Source: Acanthochromis polyacanthus
Taxonomy: Eukaryota > Chordata > Actinopteri > Pomacentridae
Direction: 5' to 3'
Length of the DNA stretch: 64,000 bases
Assembly (NCBI RefSeq): GCF_021347895.1
Contig: NC_067134.1
Location: 27,564,152-27,628,151 of the forward strand
Below the pieces are notes generated by a model, which was not told the origin of the DNA, did no database searches, and saw nothing but the letters and a program-made list of their open reading frames with translations. Of this stretch, positions 34,216-46,691 are shown one piece after another (the first letter of the stretch is position 1; every line of letters starts with the position of its first letter). Made by a program: the position numbers and the translations under genes.

Positions 34216-34800
34216 CTCCACCAAGGAACACGGCGCAGCTGTGTGGCGATCGGCGTTGGTTCGTCCGTCTGTCTGTGTGAAACATTACTCAAAAACAGAT
34301 CAACGGATTTGGGTGAAATTTTCAGGGAAGGCCAGAAATGACACAAGGACCAAGTGATTAGATTTTGACAGTGATGCAGCTTATAGTCTGGATTTGTTGA
34401 AGATTTCCGTATCATTGCGAGATAGCAGCACGGCGTCACTGTAACCATGACAACAAGTGAACACGACATGATCACATGATTGCGATCCGACTACAAATCC
34501 ACCTCTGAGGACTTATCGGGACTTGAAATGATCCAAGGAACAACTGATTAAATTGTGGGGGTGTTTCTGAGTCCCATCAATTCCTGCCGTCTGCTCCATG
34601 TTTAGATCACATCATTCAGTATCCGTGCATAAACTACACGTGCAGAACACGCCTGTGCTCAGCGCAAGGTCATGTTGTTTGTGGGTGCATCTATATTGAA
34701 TGGTGCTCATCAATAACTAATTAACAGATGCTGCATTTATGCCATATGGAGGAATGAGCAGCCTTGGAGGAGGACTGTGCTCTCCGAGTGCTTTTCTTGT
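34216..34800 (+). repeat. Dispersed repeat RF, copy 3 (most complete)
   Basis: It starts CTCCACCAAGGAACACGG and contains GTTCGTCCGTCTGTCTG, ACAAGGACCAAGTGATTAGA and CGTCACTGTAACCATGACAA. It ends GAGCAGCCTTGGAGGAGGAC ... GAGTGCTTTTCTTGT. This copy defines both borders of the family. Confidence 0.75.
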
Positions 34801-36098
34801 ATTAACTGTATTACAGTTGGAATTTAAATTGCAGCTTTGGTCAGAAAAACGACTGAGATATTTTCCGAGCCTCCGCTACAGTTATCGTGTATGAACAGAT
34901 TGCTCTAATGGATTCATTTCGAACGTAACGCCCCTCATCCCGGATGATCTCCTCGGCGGTCATCGAGTTGTTGCCCCTGACCTCTTCTTCGAGCAGAGCG
35001 AGCAACAAAGAGCGTCTCCCTCCGGCTGAAGTATCAGATGATTGTTTTATTCACTTGGCCTCCTCTCTGAATAATTAACGGTCAATTGTTCATTTTAATT
35101 GCAGCACGAGGAGGCAAACATGGGAGGAGAGCACTGCCCGTTTGCCTGTTTTCCTCCAGAATTAATGGTTTCCGTGTAACCGCTCATAATTTACGATGCG
35201 TTATGTTTTATGACTGTCGAGCTGCACTGTAATTACTGATAGAAGACGGCTGTAACTTACAGCGCTGTCATCTTCGATCAGGTTTTCTGTGTGGCGCTGC
35301 TGCAGTGGGATTTCTCTGTGATTCTCTTCTTTCTCTGAGGGTGTTGATGCGCTCTGACCTATGCTGCTCCTCCATGCTGCCAGCGCTGCTTTCTCTGCAT
35401 GTCTCTGTGGATCAGGCTTTGGAAGGCGGCTTATGCTTTTCATCTGCGCGTTGCGATCGCTTCTGTGACCGCCGTCCAAAGTTTATTGGATCATTTGATA
35501 AGCTTGTTGGCCGGTGCTTAGCCACACGTGTCCCTCGGTTCTGCATGCGACTCGGCAGGCACAGACGATAGATTCAAATCCACCACCAGCAGCATCCTGT
35601 GATCATCCTGATTTTTGTCACCCAGTAGTCCTTTCATGGCACATGAATAAAACGGCAAACGGCCTGCTTATTTGTTGCCACATCTCGCCGCGTTTGCTGG
35701 CTTTGACTTAAAAACAGTAATCGTATGGCCGAGGAGAGGCTAAATAACACACGCCATCATCCATTTTCCTGTTTTTGTTGACAAAAATGACAGATAAGTA
35801 ATGACAATAAGCTGTTATTATCCCACATGCTCAGCTGCCAGATGCCTCCCATTGTTTTAATGCACACAGCAGACCGGCCGAATGTGAAAAACTGACCCAG
35901 GATGGTGATGTAACCTCAGTGCTGCTGATGATGGTGATGAGGAGAGTTCTGAGAAAACAGGCCAGGGGCTGCACTGTTTGCTCAGTTTGTTTGGAATAGT
36001 GCTGCTTTTTAACCGACAACTAATGGAATGGTGGATATGTCTCTGTTTTTATTGTTCGGTTAAAAAGTAGCGACAAAATTAGCATAATCCATCTACGT
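34801..36098. other. Repeat-poor non-coding stretch
   Basis: No repeat family or exon was recognised in 1.3 kb. It could hold conserved regulatory sequence, but nothing visible proves it. Confidence 0.35.
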
Positions 36099-37639
36099 CA
36101 GGGATGTCCAACATGAGGCCCGTGGGCCTAAACCGGTCCTCCAGAGGGTCCAGTCCGGCCCTCAAAGTGGAAAAATTACAGAGAAGACATTAACTGCAGA
36201 TTGTAAATTAGTAAAACTATAAATTTAAAATCATTTCTTGACCATGACAAGTTGTTTTTTTGTCATTTTGTGTCTCCTTTTTGTAATATTTTGTCTTGTT
36301 TTGTTGTTTCTTGCTTTTGTTGCTTGACCTTTGTCGTTTGTCTCATTTTTGACTCATTTTTTTGTTTCATGTCAGTTCTCTCATTTTTTTTTTGTCATTT
36401 TGTTTCTGGCTTTTGTAATTTTTTTTTCTCGTGTGTCGTTTTGTGTCTTTTTTGTCTAATTTTTGTCTCCTTTGTTTTTTTTTCATGTTATTTTGTCTTA
36501 TTTTTCTCTTTTTGTGTCTTGTTTTTGTAATATTTTGTCTTGTTTTTGATTTTTTGTCTTTTCTTGCCAGTTGTTATATTTTTGTAATTTTTTGTCTTGT
36601 TTCTGCCATTTTTTGTCTCATTTTCGTCGTTTTTTTCTTTTTTCTTTCATGTTGTGTCTTTTTTGTCATTGTATTTCTTACTTTTGTCATTTTGTGTCTC
36701 CTTTTTGAAATAATTATGTCTTGTTTTTGTTGTTTTTTGTCGCTTGACCTTTGTTGTTTGTCTCATTTTTGACTCATTTTTGTTTTGTTTCGTGCCAGTT
36801 GTCTAATTTTTTTGTCATTTTGTTTCTGACTTTTGTACCATTTGGTCTCGTTTGTCGTTTTGTCTTTTTGTCTAATTTTTGTCTCCTTTGTTTTGTTTCA
36901 TATTGTTTTGTTTTATTTTTCTCTTTTTCTGTCTTGTTTTTCTAATATTTTGTCTTGTTTTTGATTTTTTTGTCTTTTCTTGCCAGACTTTTGTCGTTTG
37001 TGTCATATTTTTGTCATTTTTTGTCTTGTTTCTGCCATTTGTGTAATTTCTTGTCTCGTCTTTGTCGTTTTGTGTCTTTTTTTGTCTTGCTTTTGTCGTT
37101 TGTCCATTTTTTGTCAGATTTTTTTACTCTTTTTTTGTTTTGTTTCGTGTCAGTTGTCTCATTTTTTTTGTCGTTTTGTTTCTGGCTTTTGTAATATGTT
37201 TTCTTTTTTGTGTTATTTGTGTAATTTTTTTTGTCTCATTTTCATAATTTTTTTCTTTTTTCTTCCATGTCGTTTGTCTCTTTTTTGTCATCTTATTTCT
37301 CACTTTTGTCATTTTGTGTCTCCTTTTTGTAATATTTTGTCTTGTTTTGTCGTTTTTTTTGTCTTTTCTTGCCGAGCTTTTGTCGTCTGTCTGATTTTTT
37401 TTGTTGTTGTTTTTTTGTCTCGTTTCGGTCGCTTGTCTCATTCATTGTTGCTTTGCATCGTTTTGTCTCATTTTTGCCATGTTGTGCCGAAGCTGACCTG
37501 ATTTGTCTTCATACATTTCAAGTTGTTCAGACTGTACTTCTTTTGCACTAACACCAAGGAAAAATTTGTGCTCATTTACAGGTTAATACGCTCTGATTTA
37601 ACTTCAGATCAAACTGGGCTTCATGAGTGTGACACCCTG
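36099..37639 (+). mobile_element. hAT-like minisatellite-bearing element (copy E4)
   Basis: It starts CAGGGATGTCCAACATGAGG and ends GTGTGACACCCTG. The internal T-rich array (about 36250-37490) is one of the longest in the window. It faces copy E5 in inverted orientation across about 630 bp. Confidence 0.75.
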
Positions 37640-37654
37640 CTCCGTGTCGTCCTG

Positions 37655-37765
37655 TTTAATTCAATTCAATTCAATTTTATTTATATAGCGTCAATTACAG
37701 TCAAATCGTCTCAAGACGCTTTACAGAACCCATATGCCTGACCCCCAGAGCAAGTCGGATGGTGT
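37655..37765 (-). mobile_element. LINE 3'-end fragment (same family as 40947-42404)
   Basis: From CAATTCAATTTTATTTATAT to CCTGACCCCCAGAGCAAG it is practically identical to 40947-41036, the 3' end of the larger insertion. It is a strongly 5'-truncated copy of about 100 bp. Confidence 0.8.
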
Positions 37766-38271
37766 TTTCCTCTCCTTTGTGCAGCTCTGAGGGTCACGGC
37801 GGCTCATGTTTACAGTAGTAGTCGTATCACATAATGGAGCTGGTGGGAGTGAGCGGGTCTGTGCTCGTTTCACGCCGCTCCCCCGCATCCCGTTATCTCA
37901 TCCTCCACCAGCTGTGGTTTCGTGCCGGCTGCCGCTGCATTCCCCCCCCCCCCCCCCCCCCCCCCGCCACCACACTTGGCGTGGGATGAAGCCGAGTCTG
38001 TTCGCCTCGGGTTTCTTTAATTGGGTTCTGATGACGGGACTTTGCTAGTTTGATGTCTCCGGGTCCTCCCCTCGGTCAAGTGGATGATTGGATTTTCACC
38101 GGAGTCGTCAAAGAGCAGGAGGATGGAGGGACGGAGAGCGACTCTAAAGGCTGTTTGGCCTCGGCGGAGCACAAGGGAGCTTTGTTTGTGTCGGGGCATG
38201 CCTCTGCCTTATCTCTGCTGCCTTATGGATACCTAGTCACTTTAATTATGAGGGCTTTATGTCCTCATAAT
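37766..38271. other. Non-coding, with a 24-nt C run
   Basis: A run of 24 C lies at 37942-37965. Otherwise no feature was recognised. Confidence 0.4.
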
Positions 38272-39735
38272 GAGTCATCTTAGTTCAGGTTCCACATTCA
38301 GCCCAATATGATCTCAAGTGAGCAGTAAAATCACAGCATAATAACCTATAAATAACCACAACTCCATATATTTCCTTTGATTTAGTGCAAAACAGTCCAT
38401 TCTGAAAATGTTCACATTTTAAGGAATTATCGTTTTACAAAACATCAGGAACAACCTGAAATTTCTGAAGAAAAATCTGTTCGTATTCATCCACATTCAT
38501 CCTCAGTTTATCATTTCCACATTACAACTTCCAGATCAGAGTGTCTACAAAGGAACACAACATTTAGTCACAGCTATCTGGAACTGATGATACAATATTC
38601 CACTTTAAAAAAAAGACAAAAAAACAACAATAACAGGACAAAATATTACAAAAAAGAGACACAAAATGCCTAAAGTGAGGAACAAAATGATAAATAATGA
38701 GACAACTGACACGAAACAAAACAAAAAAGAGTCAAAAAATCTGACAAAAAAGCTACAAAGTGACCAAAAAACGGACAAACAACAAAAGCAAGACAAAAAA
38801 AGACACAAAATGACAAAGACGAGACAAGAAATTACACAAATGGCAGAAACAAGACAAAAAATGACAAAAAATATGACACAAACGACAAAAGTCTGGCAAG
38901 AAAAGACAAAAAAATCAAAAACAAGACAAAATATTAGAAAAACAAGACAGAAAAAGAGAATAATAAGACAAAACAACATGAAACAAAACAAAAATGAGAC
39001 AAAAAAGACACAAAACGACAAATGAGAAAAAAATTACAAAAGCCAGAAACAAACTGACAAAAAAAATGAGAGAACTGACACGAAACAAAACAAAAATGAG
39101 TCAAAAATGATACAAAACGACAAAGACACAAAACAAGAAAAGAGAAAATTAGACAAAAAAGTCACAAAGTGGTAAAAAAAATGGACAAACGACACAGGCG
39201 AGACAAGAAATAACACAAATAAGAAAGAAAATGACAAAAAAGCGAGACAAAAAAAGGAAATACAAAATGACAAAAACATGAAACGAACGACAAAAGTCAG
39301 ACAAAAAAGGCCAAAAACAACAAAACCAGACAAAATATTACGAAAACGGGACACAAAACAAGAAAAGTGAGAAATAGAATGACAAAAAATGAGACAAACA
39401 ACACAAAACAAAACAAAAAAAAGAGACAAAGAATTAGACATAAAAGGTGCAAAACAGCAAAAACATGAGACAAATGACAAAAAAAGGGCAAAAATCCCAA
39501 TGAAAACAAGACAAAATATTACAAAAATAAGACACAAAATGACAAAAGAACAATCTAGTATTTTACTTTATGATCCAAACAACTTGTCATGGTCTAGAAA
39601 TGATTTTAAATTTATACTTTTACTAATTTACAATCTGCAGTTAATGTCTTCTCTGTAGTTTTTCCACTCTGAGGACCGGATTGGACCCTCTGGAGGACCA
39701 GTTTTGGACCACGGGCCTCATGTTGGACACCCCTG
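38272..39735 (-). mobile_element. hAT-like minisatellite-bearing element (copy E5)
   Basis: The left arm reads GTTCCACATTCAGCCCAATA and continues with TTTCCTTTGATTTAGTGCAA. The array at 38610-39550 consists of GACAAAAATGAGACA-type units. The right end is CATGTTGGACACCCCTG at 39719-39735. The outermost few bases at the left have degenerated. Confidence 0.75.
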
Positions 39736-40784
39736 GTTAATGTCGTCTGTTTATTGAGCACATTTGGAAATCCTGTGGTTTATGAAAAACACTTAAAAGC
39801 TCCAATAAGAAGATGTTTTTTCCCCCAATTCTAAAACCGAACATCAGCATAGTGCATAAGGCTTTTAATTTGAAAAGCAGATGTTGAAGCGAAAACACAA
39901 TTTCTGTGTTTTGTCTGATTCCCTCCTCTCTCTCTAATCCTCTTTAGGAACATGTCTGACGTGTTGAAGTCTGGCTGTTTTTAGTTTTAAATGAATCAAA
40001 CAGAGAGGAGTTTGCCCCTCAATCGACAGGAGGAACACATTTGAATTTATTTTGGGCGGCTGCGTGTAACATCTTGTCGTGCTTTTGCTGTAATCCGAGG
40101 TGATAATAATATCCTGCTGTGGTTGATTCCAATCAGCATCTCGCATTCCTCAGCGGACCAGAGGAACCCATCTGAACAGTCGTGTGTTTGACTCGTAGAA
40201 CTAATTATGGAGCGTTATGTGAGCACAAACGGCATCATCCATCTCTGCCTGGCGACGCGCTGCTCTCGTTATTTCAGGTGTGTTTGATTCACCTCGTGTG
40301 CGTTTAAGCGTCTTCATCCTCCGAGGCTTGTATGTAAATCTGACATTTGCTCGTTGACTGAACTGACGTGACGTGGAACGCTCCCATCCCGTCTCATCCC
40401 ACTAGGTCTGGTTGAATCCTCCGCTCTGAGCTGTGAGGAGAGAAATATATTGACATGAGATGACAGAGCTGCAGGTTTAAGTTCAGAGATGACCTCCTGA
40501 GCCCAACAGCTGTTTTCTGTGGATCTGTTGTGAAGCGCTCAGTGCCACAGGTGTTTCCTTCCAGGCTGGAAATCTCTAAGTTTTGTCAGTGTTTGTCCAT
40601 GTGAGGCATTATGTGTTCATATATGAAAGAGGGGTTTGAGTGCAGTCAGTATCCAGCTCCATGATTGTAAAAAGGATGAAAGTTTAAAACGGAGCTAGCA
40701 AGAAAACCAAAAAGTGGGTAATGGCTGTCATTTTTCCTTTTACTTTAAATACCATATTCATGACAAAGAAAAACCTGAAATGCG
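39736..40784. other. Repeat-poor non-coding stretch
   Basis: No repeat, exon or RNA gene was recognised. Confidence 0.4.
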
Positions 40785-40946
40785 CGATAAAAAACAAGTG
40801 AGACAAAAGGGAAATAGAAAATGACAAAAACGTGAAACAAACGACAAAAGTCAGACAAAAAAAGGCCAGAAACAACAAAACCAGACAAAATATTACAAAA
40901 ACAGGACACAAAACAAGAAAAGTGAGAAAGGGACTGACAAAAAATT

Positions 40947-42404
40947 CAATTCAATTTTATTTATATAGCGTCAATTACAGTCAAATCGTCTCAAGACGCT
41001 TTACAGAACCCATATGCCTGACCCCCAGAGCAAGCCCAAAGGAGACAGTGGCAGGAAAACACCCTTTAAACAGGGAAGAAACCTCGAGTAGAACCCGGCT
41101 CTATATAGGGGGGACCCATCTGCCTGCTGGCCGGGGGGGTTGAGAGGGACAGAGGAGGGCAAGGGGGAGGGATGGGAGGAGAGGGAGGGGTGGGAAAGCA
41201 AGGAAAACACAACACACATTTGGATACATGTATGACAGGATATGTGACACAGACAAAGTATAAGCTAACATTGAAAACTGACTCATAGTTTACTCTGATG
41301 ATGTACGGCTCTGACATTAAACATACTCCATATATAGCCAGCAGTAAAATTCAAACAGTATGTAAGTCAGCATCACAGTATAGTGAAGGCGATGCAGAGT
41401 TAACTGGTGGAAAAAGGGAATTGGAAGCAGAGGGCTGGAGGAAGGTCAGCAGCAGCATCCCACAGTGGACATGGTGGAGACTGGACCAGCTGGTGGAACA
41501 TCAACCTCAGATCTGAAGCTTCCAGCTCTGGGACCAGGGACACTCAGAGAAATAGCACAGGGGGAAACAGAGTGAATGTACTGCAATAACGGTATACATA
41601 TTAAATGTAAAGGTAGATAGAGAAGGGCTCAGTGCGTCAAGAAAAGTCCCCCAGCAGCCTATAGGCCTATAGCAGCATGACTAGAGGCAGAACGAAGGGA
41701 CGTCCAAGAGGGGGTCAGCTGTGCAATGAAGACACAAGCCGAACCCCTGTGGGTCACCCAGTCAGCCCCAACTATAAGATTTGTCAAAAAGGAACGCTTT
41801 AAGCCTGGTCTTAAAAATAGAGAGGGTGTCTGCCTCCAGAACCCAAACTGGGAGCAGGTTCCACAGGAGAGGAGCTGATAACTGAAGGCTCTGCCTCCCA
41901 TTCTACTTTTAGAAATTCTAGGAACAACAAGTAAGCCTGCAGTTTGAGAGCGAAGAGTTCTACTAGGATAATAAGGTACTATCAGATCTTTAAGATATGA
42001 TGGAGATTGGTTATTAAGAGCTTTATATGTCAGAAGAAGGATTTTAAATTCTATTCTGGATTTAACAGGAAGCCAGTGAAGAGAAGCAAGTATAGGGGAA
42101 ATATGATCTCTTTTGCTAACTCCTGTCAGTACTCTCGCAGCAGCGTTTTGGATCAACTGTAGATGTTTGAGAGAACTATTTGGACAACCCGATAATAAGG
42201 AATTACAATAGTGAAGCCTGGAAGTAACAAAAGCATGAACTAATTTTTCTGCATCACTCTGAGACAGAATGTTCCTGATTTTTACAATATTACGCAGGTG
42301 ATAAAAGGAAGTCCTACAGACTTGCTTTATGTGCGAGTTAAAGGACATGTCCTGGTCAAAAATAACTCCAAGATTCCTCACAGTAGTACTGTGAGACTAG
42401 TGAC
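40947..42404 (-). mobile_element. L2-like LINE, 5'-truncated, with target-site duplication
   Basis: The insertion is flanked by the perfect 10-bp duplication ACAAAAAATT (40937-40946 and 42405-42414). Read on the minus strand it contains the C-terminal part of a reverse transcriptase, a 3' UTR of about 800 bp and the end CGCTATATAAATAAAATTGA followed by ATTG repeats. It is one of the youngest-looking insertions in the window. Confidence 0.85.
41762..42381 (-). pseudogene. LINE reverse-transcriptase C-terminal domain, frameshifted
   Basis: The minus-strand frame encodes NLGVIFDQDMSFNSHIKQVC, FVTSRLHYCNSLLSGCPN, ARVLTGVSKRDHISPILASL and LHWLPVKSRIEFKILLLTYK, the classic C-terminal ('thumb') region of L2/CR1-type non-LTR reverse transcriptases. 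After GGRAFSYQ the family sequence continues in the next frame (SAPLLWNLLPVWVLEADTLS ... ending at a TGA at 41764). One frameshift therefore separates the two parts. The catalytic FADD region is absent because of 5' truncation, so the copy cannot act on its own. Confidence 0.85.
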
Positions 42405-42553
42405 ACAAAAAATTAGACAACAAAGTTACAAAACAGCAAAAACATGAGACAAACGGCAAAAAAGACAAAAATCCCAATGAAAACGAGACACAATATTACA
42501 AAAATGAGACACAAAATGACGAAAGAACAAAGAACAATCTAGTATTTTACTTT

Positions 42554-43009
42554 TCTTTTCTTTCCTCTGAACAGCTCAAAGGTCACATAGCTGCCACAAT
42601 AATAAACTTTTTTTTTTTTTACATATTTTTGATCTTATTCTGTTTTCTTATTTCTCCATTTTTAATTTATCCAGTTAAGAGTGAGTTGTCCAGACAGCAG
42701 ATGTCCGCGGTGGAGAAATAAGCAGCAGGTTTGATCATCAGTAAGTTGGTTTTTTTTGGAAGATGAAGAAAAAAACATGGATCTGTTGAAGGAAATGGAG
42801 TTCTTCTGGAATCTGACAGATAAAATAGGTCATTTCTATAAGTCTGCTGGGGCTCCGGTGAACTCTAAAGTAGAAATATTCTTGGGCTGGAGATGACATT
42901 CTGTGCTGTAGTCTGACTGCAGGTAGAATCTGGCAGCTGGTTTCAGGAAAATGTTTGGTTTGAAACGACAAATCTGACGGTAAAGGAAAGTACAGTATGT
43001 AGTATAGTA
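42554..43009. other. Non-coding, no feature recognised
   Basis: Nothing was recognised besides a short poly-T run. Confidence 0.4.
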
Positions 43010-44437
43010 CAGGGGTGTTTTTATTCTAGGCCATGACAAGTTGTTTTGATCAAAAAGCAAAATACTAGATTGATCTTTTGTCATTTTGTGTGTCATTTTT
43101 GTAATATTTTGTCATTTTTGGTCTTTTTCTGTCTGACTTTTGTGCTTTTGTCTCATGTTTTTGTCATTTTGTGTTTCCTTTTTGTCCCGCTTGTGTTTTT
43201 TGTTTCATTTTTGGCATTTTGTGTTGCCTCATTTGTTGTTCTGTGTATCGTTTTTGTTGTTTTGTGTTCTCTTTTTTGTTTCGTTTCGTGTCATTTGTCT
43301 CATTTTTAGGCCCGAGCCCCTGGTAGCCCAAGGCGAAGGGCCTGTTGCTTTTGCAACACGGGCAACGGCTAGTCGAGCGCGCATGATTTTAACGGTGTTG
43401 CCGTAGCGATGGCTGAAGTTCCCCATGTTATTCTAATGGGTCCAAGTGAAAAATCTCCCATAATATTAAATTTACCTGTTACCACAGAAACGTCCCAAAT
43501 TTGACACATAAATTCTGACACACATGCAGGTCAAAAACGTCAACGGTACCCACGCAGTATTTTGGACGGTGTTGCCGTGGCGATGGCCAACATGTCACAT
43601 ATTGTCATAATGCAGCAATGAATGAGCATGACTGCTGTTTGCTGCTGTTTGCACATTTGTAAATATTTTGATGAAATTTTGATGTACGCTCGCCAGAAAA
43701 AAACGGGGAGGGTCAGGTCGGCAGTCGGCGAGGGCCTTTAGACGCCGCTTTAATTCTTCGTTTTGTTTCTCACTTTTGTCATTTTGGATCTCATTTTCAT
43801 AAAATTTTGTTTCGTTTTTGTCTGACTTTTGTCTCATTTTTTTGTCGTTTTGTTTCTCGTTCTTGTCGTTTTGTGTTTTCTTTTTGTCTCGCTTGTGTTT
43901 TTTGTTTCATTTTTGGCGTTTTGTGTTTCATTTTATCGTTGTTCTGTGTATCGTTTTTGTCGTTTTGTAATTATTTTGTCAATTTTTCAATCTTTTTTGT
44001 TTTGTTTTGCGTCATTTGTCTCATTTTTTTTGTCATTTTATGTCTCATTTTTGTCCAATTTTGTCTTTTTTTTGCTTTTTGTCGTTTTTTTTGATCTGAC
44101 TTTTGTCGTTTTGATCATAAAGTAAAATCCTACATCATTCAGTTTATGGTGACTAAATGTTGTGTTCCTTTGTAGACACTCTGTGATCTGGAAGTTGTAA
44201 TGAGGAAATGATAAACTGAGGATGAATGGTGCTTGAATTGAACTTATTCTTCTGAATAAATTTCAGGTTGTTTATGATGTTTTATACAGAGATAATTGGT
44301 TAAATTTGAACATTTTCTGAATGTACTTTTCTGCACTAAAACAAAGGAACAAAATTATGAGTTGTGGTTATTTACAGTGATTTTACTGCTCACTGGAGAT
44401 CAAACTGGGCTGAACTAAGATGAGTTTGACACCTCTG
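43010..44437 (+). mobile_element. hAT-like minisatellite-bearing element (copy E7)
   Basis: It starts CAGGGGTG directly joined to the GGCCATGACAAGTTGTTT block, so the usual first 110 bp are deleted. T-rich arrays at about 43065-43305 and 43755-44105 are followed by the conserved second arm and the end GATGAGTTTGACACCTCTG. It is interrupted by another repeat at 43308-43752 and faces E8 in inverted orientation. Confidence 0.75.
43308..43752. mobile_element. Unclassified insertion in E7
   Basis: The segment has unrelated composition and ends AGGCCCGAGCCCCTGGTAGC / CGGCGAGGGCCTTTA, with an internal repeated phrase ACGGTGTTGCCGT(A/G)GCGATGGC at about 43390 and 43568. GGCCCGAG...GAGGGCC ends are seen on a common fish repeat. 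No coding. Confidence 0.55.
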
Positions 44438-45344
44438 CTCTCAGGAGCTGTCTTGTCGTCCATCTTTACGTTCAGCTTGGGCTCAAACTAATAATCGATC
44501 TGATTGATTAATGATTGGCAGCCCTAATGCTACATGACAGCAATGAAAGGACACAGAGATGTGCTGTGATCTCAGAGGTTCCTCTGGTCCAAACGCTGAC
44601 AAACGAGGAACCTTATTGTGCGTGTAGCGACCAAGTGTAAACACCCGCTTAGTCGTTTTTATTCGTTGCGCCAGACACGCTGTATTTGTTGTTTTACTGT
44701 GCTCTCATAGCGGCGCAGAGGTAAAAGAAAAACCAAACAAAAACAAAACAATTCTTCCCCTTGAGCACCCGAGAAAACACGGTCGTGGAGGCAAAATGCG
44801 TTTGAGGCTTGTTTGCTGTAATCATTTCTGGGAGTGTTTATTCTCAGGCATTCAGGGCACTTCTTTGTTATTTTTGTTCTCGGCGAAGGCAAGAACAGAC
44901 TCATCTCTCCAGAAAAGCCTGTAAATATGTTGTGTATAGTACATGCTGCACTCCATTAGCCTGTGAGTTTAGGGTGGAATACGTACTCTCTGATCTGTGA
45001 ATGATAAATGGCTCGTCTGAAGCGGAGCTGTGGCTCTGAACATCCTTTTATCTGCTTAGATTACTTCAGGAACGTCTGTCTTATCTAGTCGCCTTCGGAG
45101 GAAAAATAACGGAATGGAGATGTGTGCCGCTGTGTCCTCTCTAATATGTAAACCCCATGCATTTTTCACCATGTGGTTGATTACATTCTCTGGATGATTT
45201 TTCATATTTAATCAGCTGCAGGCGTTGTGGGTTTTACTCACCAAAGAGTGCCTATTAATATTCAGTGCATCCACATTTACAGACATGCATTTCACTTTCT
45301 GTGCATTTGCTGCTCTGCTTTGGCTCCGTTTTATTCACTTATGG
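44438..45344. other. Repeat-poor non-coding stretch
   Basis: No recognised repeat or exon. Confidence 0.4.
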
Positions 45345-46691
45345 CAGAAATGTCAAACTTATTTTAGTTCAGGTTCCACATGCAGCCTAATCTGACCTCC
45401 AGTGACCAGAGAAATCACAGCCTTATAATCTATAAATGACCACAAGTCCACATTTTCCCCCTTTGTTTTAGTGTAAAAAAGTACGTTCTCAAAATGTTTG
45501 CAAAAGATCATCAACAACCCGGAATGTGTTCAGAAAAATCAGTTCAAAGTCGGCACAAAATGACCAAAGCGAGACAAAAAATGACACAAATGAGATGAAA
45601 AATGACAAAAAAAATGAGACGAACGACAAGTCAGGTGAGAAAAGACAAAAAACAACAAAATATGACAAAAATGAGACACAAAATGACAAAACTGAGACAA
45701 AGAACACGAAAGAAAACAAAAAAGAGGCAAAAATTACACAAACAACTTACAAAGTAACAAAAAAATGGATGCAAGCGAGACAAAAATGGAACTGAACAGT
45801 ATAATATTTTACCATAAAAATGACAAAAAACAACAAAATAAGAGTAAATGTTACAAAAATAAGACACAAAATGACTGAAGTGAGAAACAAAATGACAAAA
45901 AAAGACAAAAATCACAAATGAGACAAAAAGGAAACACAAAATGACAAACAAGTCAGACAAAAAAGACAAAAAGCATTAAAAACAAGGCAAAATATGACAA
46001 AAATGAGACACAAAATGACAAAACGACATGAAACAAAACAGACGAAAAATTTACAAAGCGACAAAAAATGGACAAAAAATGACCATTTTTTGACAAGACA
46101 AAAAATGACAAAAATGGAACAAAATGATGTAAAAATACACAATAGAACACAAGTGAGACAAAAAAGAAACAAAACAAAAAAACATGAAACAAAAAGGTCA
46201 AAAATCAAACAAAAAATGAAAAAATCAAAGAAACAAAACACAAAATATTCCAGAAATGAGACACAAAATGATAAAAATGAGACAAAATTACACGGAACAA
46301 AACAAAATGAGACAAAAAAGTTACAAAGCGACAAAAAAATGGACACAAACGAGACAACAAAGGAACAAAATGACAAAAGATACACAAGTGAGACAAATTG
46401 GAAACACAAAATGAAAAAAATGAGAAACAACAGGACAACAACATGAGATAAACGACAAAAGTCAGACAAAAAACAACAAAAACAACAAAATATTACAAAA
46501 ATGAGACACAAAATGACAAAAGAACAATCTAGTATTTTCTTTCTGATCTAAACAACTGATTTTAAATTTATAGTTTTGCTAATTTACAATCTGCAGTTAA
46601 TGTCTTCTCTGTAATTTTTACACTTTGAGGGCCGGATTGGACCCTCTGGAGGACCACTTTTGGCCCACGGGCCTCATGTTTGTCCCCCGTG
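45345..46691 (-). mobile_element. hAT-like minisatellite-bearing element (copy E8)
   Basis: The left end is CAGAAATGTCAAACTTATTT and the right end CCTCATGTTTGTCCCCCGTG. Flanks ACTTATGG (45337-45344) and GTTTATGG (46692-46699) match in 6 of 8 positions, fitting an aged 8-bp hAT target duplication. The array runs 45550-46510. Confidence 0.75.

Larger units (their letters stand above)
40785..42553 (-). mobile_element. Fragment of hAT-like element (copy E6) carrying a LINE insertion
   Basis: Only parts of the GACAAAAA array (40785-40946 and 42405-42553) remain. Both family ends are missing. The LINE at 40947-42404 split the array. Confidence 0.6.

Noticed and set aside
41001..41317. Proline-rich minus-strand open frames in the LINE 3' UTR.
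   Set aside because: They lie after the reverse-transcriptase stop and reflect the GGGAGG-rich UTR.
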